Source: an uncultured Clostridia bacterium
Lineage (GTDB): Bacteria > Bacillota > Clostridia > TANB77 > CAG-508
Direction of reading: 5' to 3'
NCBI GenBank assembly: GCA_934153805.1
Contig: CAKPFO010000019.1
Span: 1 to 25,425, forward strand
Length of the DNA stretch: 25,425 bases
Positions 24,544-25,425 of this stretch are shown in pieces. Position numbers and translations under genes: made by a program. Position 1 is the first letter of the stretch, and each line of letters opens with the position of its first letter. Under the pieces are notes generated by a model. The model was given only the letters and a program-made list of their open reading frames with translations, made no database searches and was not told where the DNA came from.

Positions 24544-25425
24544 TTAGTTTATTGGTATTAACGTGACAGTATTTGCTGAAAATGAACTATTGCTATACGT
24601 CCATGTGAATGTTGTACCCGCTTTTACGATATTTCCACTTTCATCGTTCATGTCAATCAATGTTGTTAAAGTGGCATTAGGAGTTTTATATGTGTTAATC
24701 CTATAGTATGGCGTTACGTAATCTTGATTCATCAAAAACTTATCTATAATAGTATTTTTAGAATTCTTAATGTGAATTTTTCTAACCATATTTACAGTAT
24801 TTATATATTCAATGCTGAACTCAAATACTAAAACATCTAAATTACTATTTAATGTTTTCAATTTGCTTGCTGTTGTATAATATCCGTTATTTGGTATAGT
24901 TAAATATGTGTAAGTATCATCGTTAGTTGATGTTGCATCTTGTGTTTGTCCTGCATAATTTGCCATCGTTCCTGTTATTAATTTTCCATCTTTATATGCT
25001 GTATAATTTTTTAGTATTTGTCCTTCTGTTGCAGTTACTTTTCCTAATGTTTCTTTTAAATTTGTTAGTTCCGTTGCTTTACTTGTTAGACTATTATTCT
25101 CATTTTGTAATTTGTTCTTCTCATTCTCTATATTTGTAACTTTGTCATTTAGTTCTGCTATCTTTTTATCTTTTTCATCTCCTGTTTGAGACATCGAGTT
25201 CAATTGCTCTTGTAGTCTTTTTACTTGTCCTTCTAATAATTCTATCTTTGCTTTATTTTCTGTGTAACTTCCTGAAGACGTTGTTGTTCCTTGGTATATA
25301 TCTAGCAGGCTTATTTCATATCCATTATCTTTTAAAATTATTGTATCCTTATCATCTTGCAATGTTCCATATTTCGATATGATATCTTCCACCTGTGCTT
25401 GCTCTAATTCTTCATTTCTTTGTAT
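24544..25425 (-). CDS. coiled-coil surface protein with tail-fibre-like segment, 5' end outside the window
   Basis: The frame is open to the right edge (294 codons). An internal GTG at 25392 lies in the middle of continuous coding (QRNEELEQAQVEDIISKYG), so the real start is outside. Residues after ~40 form a heptad-rich coiled coil (KIELLEGQVKRLQEQL, KIAELNDKVTNIENEKNKLQ). Next comes a segment like those of phage tail fibres and related surface proteins (TEGQILKNYTAYKDGKLITGTM, then IPNNGYYTTASKL). The C-terminal ~100 residues are beta-rich. The Lys/Glu-rich start resembles the stretch after the pilin-like helix of the two genes at 698-4684, so this may be another member of that group (inference). 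No clear terminator follows. Confidence 0.7.
   Translation of the reverse strand: MQRNEELEQAQVEDIISKYGTLQDDKDTIILKDNGYEISLLDIYQGTTTSSGSYTENKAKIELLEGQVKRLQEQLNSMSQTGDEKDKKIAELNDKVTNIENEKNKLQNENNSLTSKATELTNLKETLGKVTATEGQILKNYTAYKDGKLITGTMANYAGQTQDATSTNDDTYTYLTIPNNGYYTTASKLKTLNSNLDVLVFEFSIEYINTVNMVRKIHIKNSKNTIIDKFLMNQDYVTPYYRINTYKTPNATLTTLIDMNDESGNIVKAGTTFTWTYSNSSFSANTVTLIPIN

Noticed and set aside
25390..25392. GTG at 25392 as the start of the last gene.
   Set aside because: The frame stays open with the same Lys/Glu/Gln-rich coding character to the window edge, and no ribosome binding site precedes the GTG.
1..25425. tRNA genes, rRNA, CRISPR arrays, integrases, transposases or a DGR reverse transcriptase.
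   Set aside because: None recognised; the repeats present are palindromic singles or short decamers, not regularly spaced direct repeats.

Overview
The window is strongly AT-rich. Its short intergenic gaps, AGGAGG-type ribosome binding sites and gene set (lysS, radA-disA, ftsK/spoIIIE, recG, lemA) point to a low-GC Gram-positive bacterium, most likely an uncultured gut-type member of Clostridia. Sixteen of the eighteen genes lie on the minus strand; the two plus-strand genes are a small XRE regulator and a cation exporter. I see no tRNA, rRNA, CRISPR array, transposase or reverse transcriptase.

Region by region. Positions 1-413 hold the N-terminal part of lysyl-tRNA synthetase with a clear promoter. 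Positions 698-4684 are an accessory surface region with two proteins that start with a type IV pilin-like N-terminus. One ends in a formylglycine-generating-enzyme/C-type-lectin-like domain whose Tyr/Asn/Ser-rich C-terminus looks like the variable region of a diversity-generating retroelement target. The other carries FN3/Ig-like domains and GLUG-type repeats and is broken by a +1 frameshift. A divergent XRE regulator (4884-5120) sits next to them with operator-like dyads. Positions 5221-8554 are a radA-disA-cyclophilin operon linking DNA-integrity surveillance and c-di-AMP synthesis. Positions 8789-10708 encode a GH15 glucoamylase-like enzyme. Positions 11061-14405 pair a beta-CASP metallo-hydrolase with an unrecognised coiled-coil protein. 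Then come FtsK/SpoIIIE (14511-16976), a small membrane protein with a mutarotase-like protein (17203-18304), RecG with a one-base insertion in its Walker A motif (18390-20445), a LemA/DUF2207 pair (20591-23098), a CDF exporter (23269-24126) and, at the right edge, the C-terminal part of a coiled-coil protein that may be a third pilin-like surface protein.

The gaps are more interesting than usual. Two of them hold complete ~180-210 bp long-hairpin elements (8582-8763 and 10757-10965) that look like MITEs or large structured RNAs. The second is followed by a degenerate 10-bp tandem repeat. A family of GGGAC-ended palindromes occurs at 17124-17189 and 20518-20586, with a single arm at 23171-23194; two of these adjoin almost identical promoters (upstream of recG and of the DUF2207 gene). 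Housekeeping genes and accessory surface genes are thus interleaved with small palindromic repeats. The best candidates for something new are the putative hypervariable pilin-like protein with its frameshifted neighbour, the two long-hairpin elements, and the unknown partner of the metallo-hydrolase.
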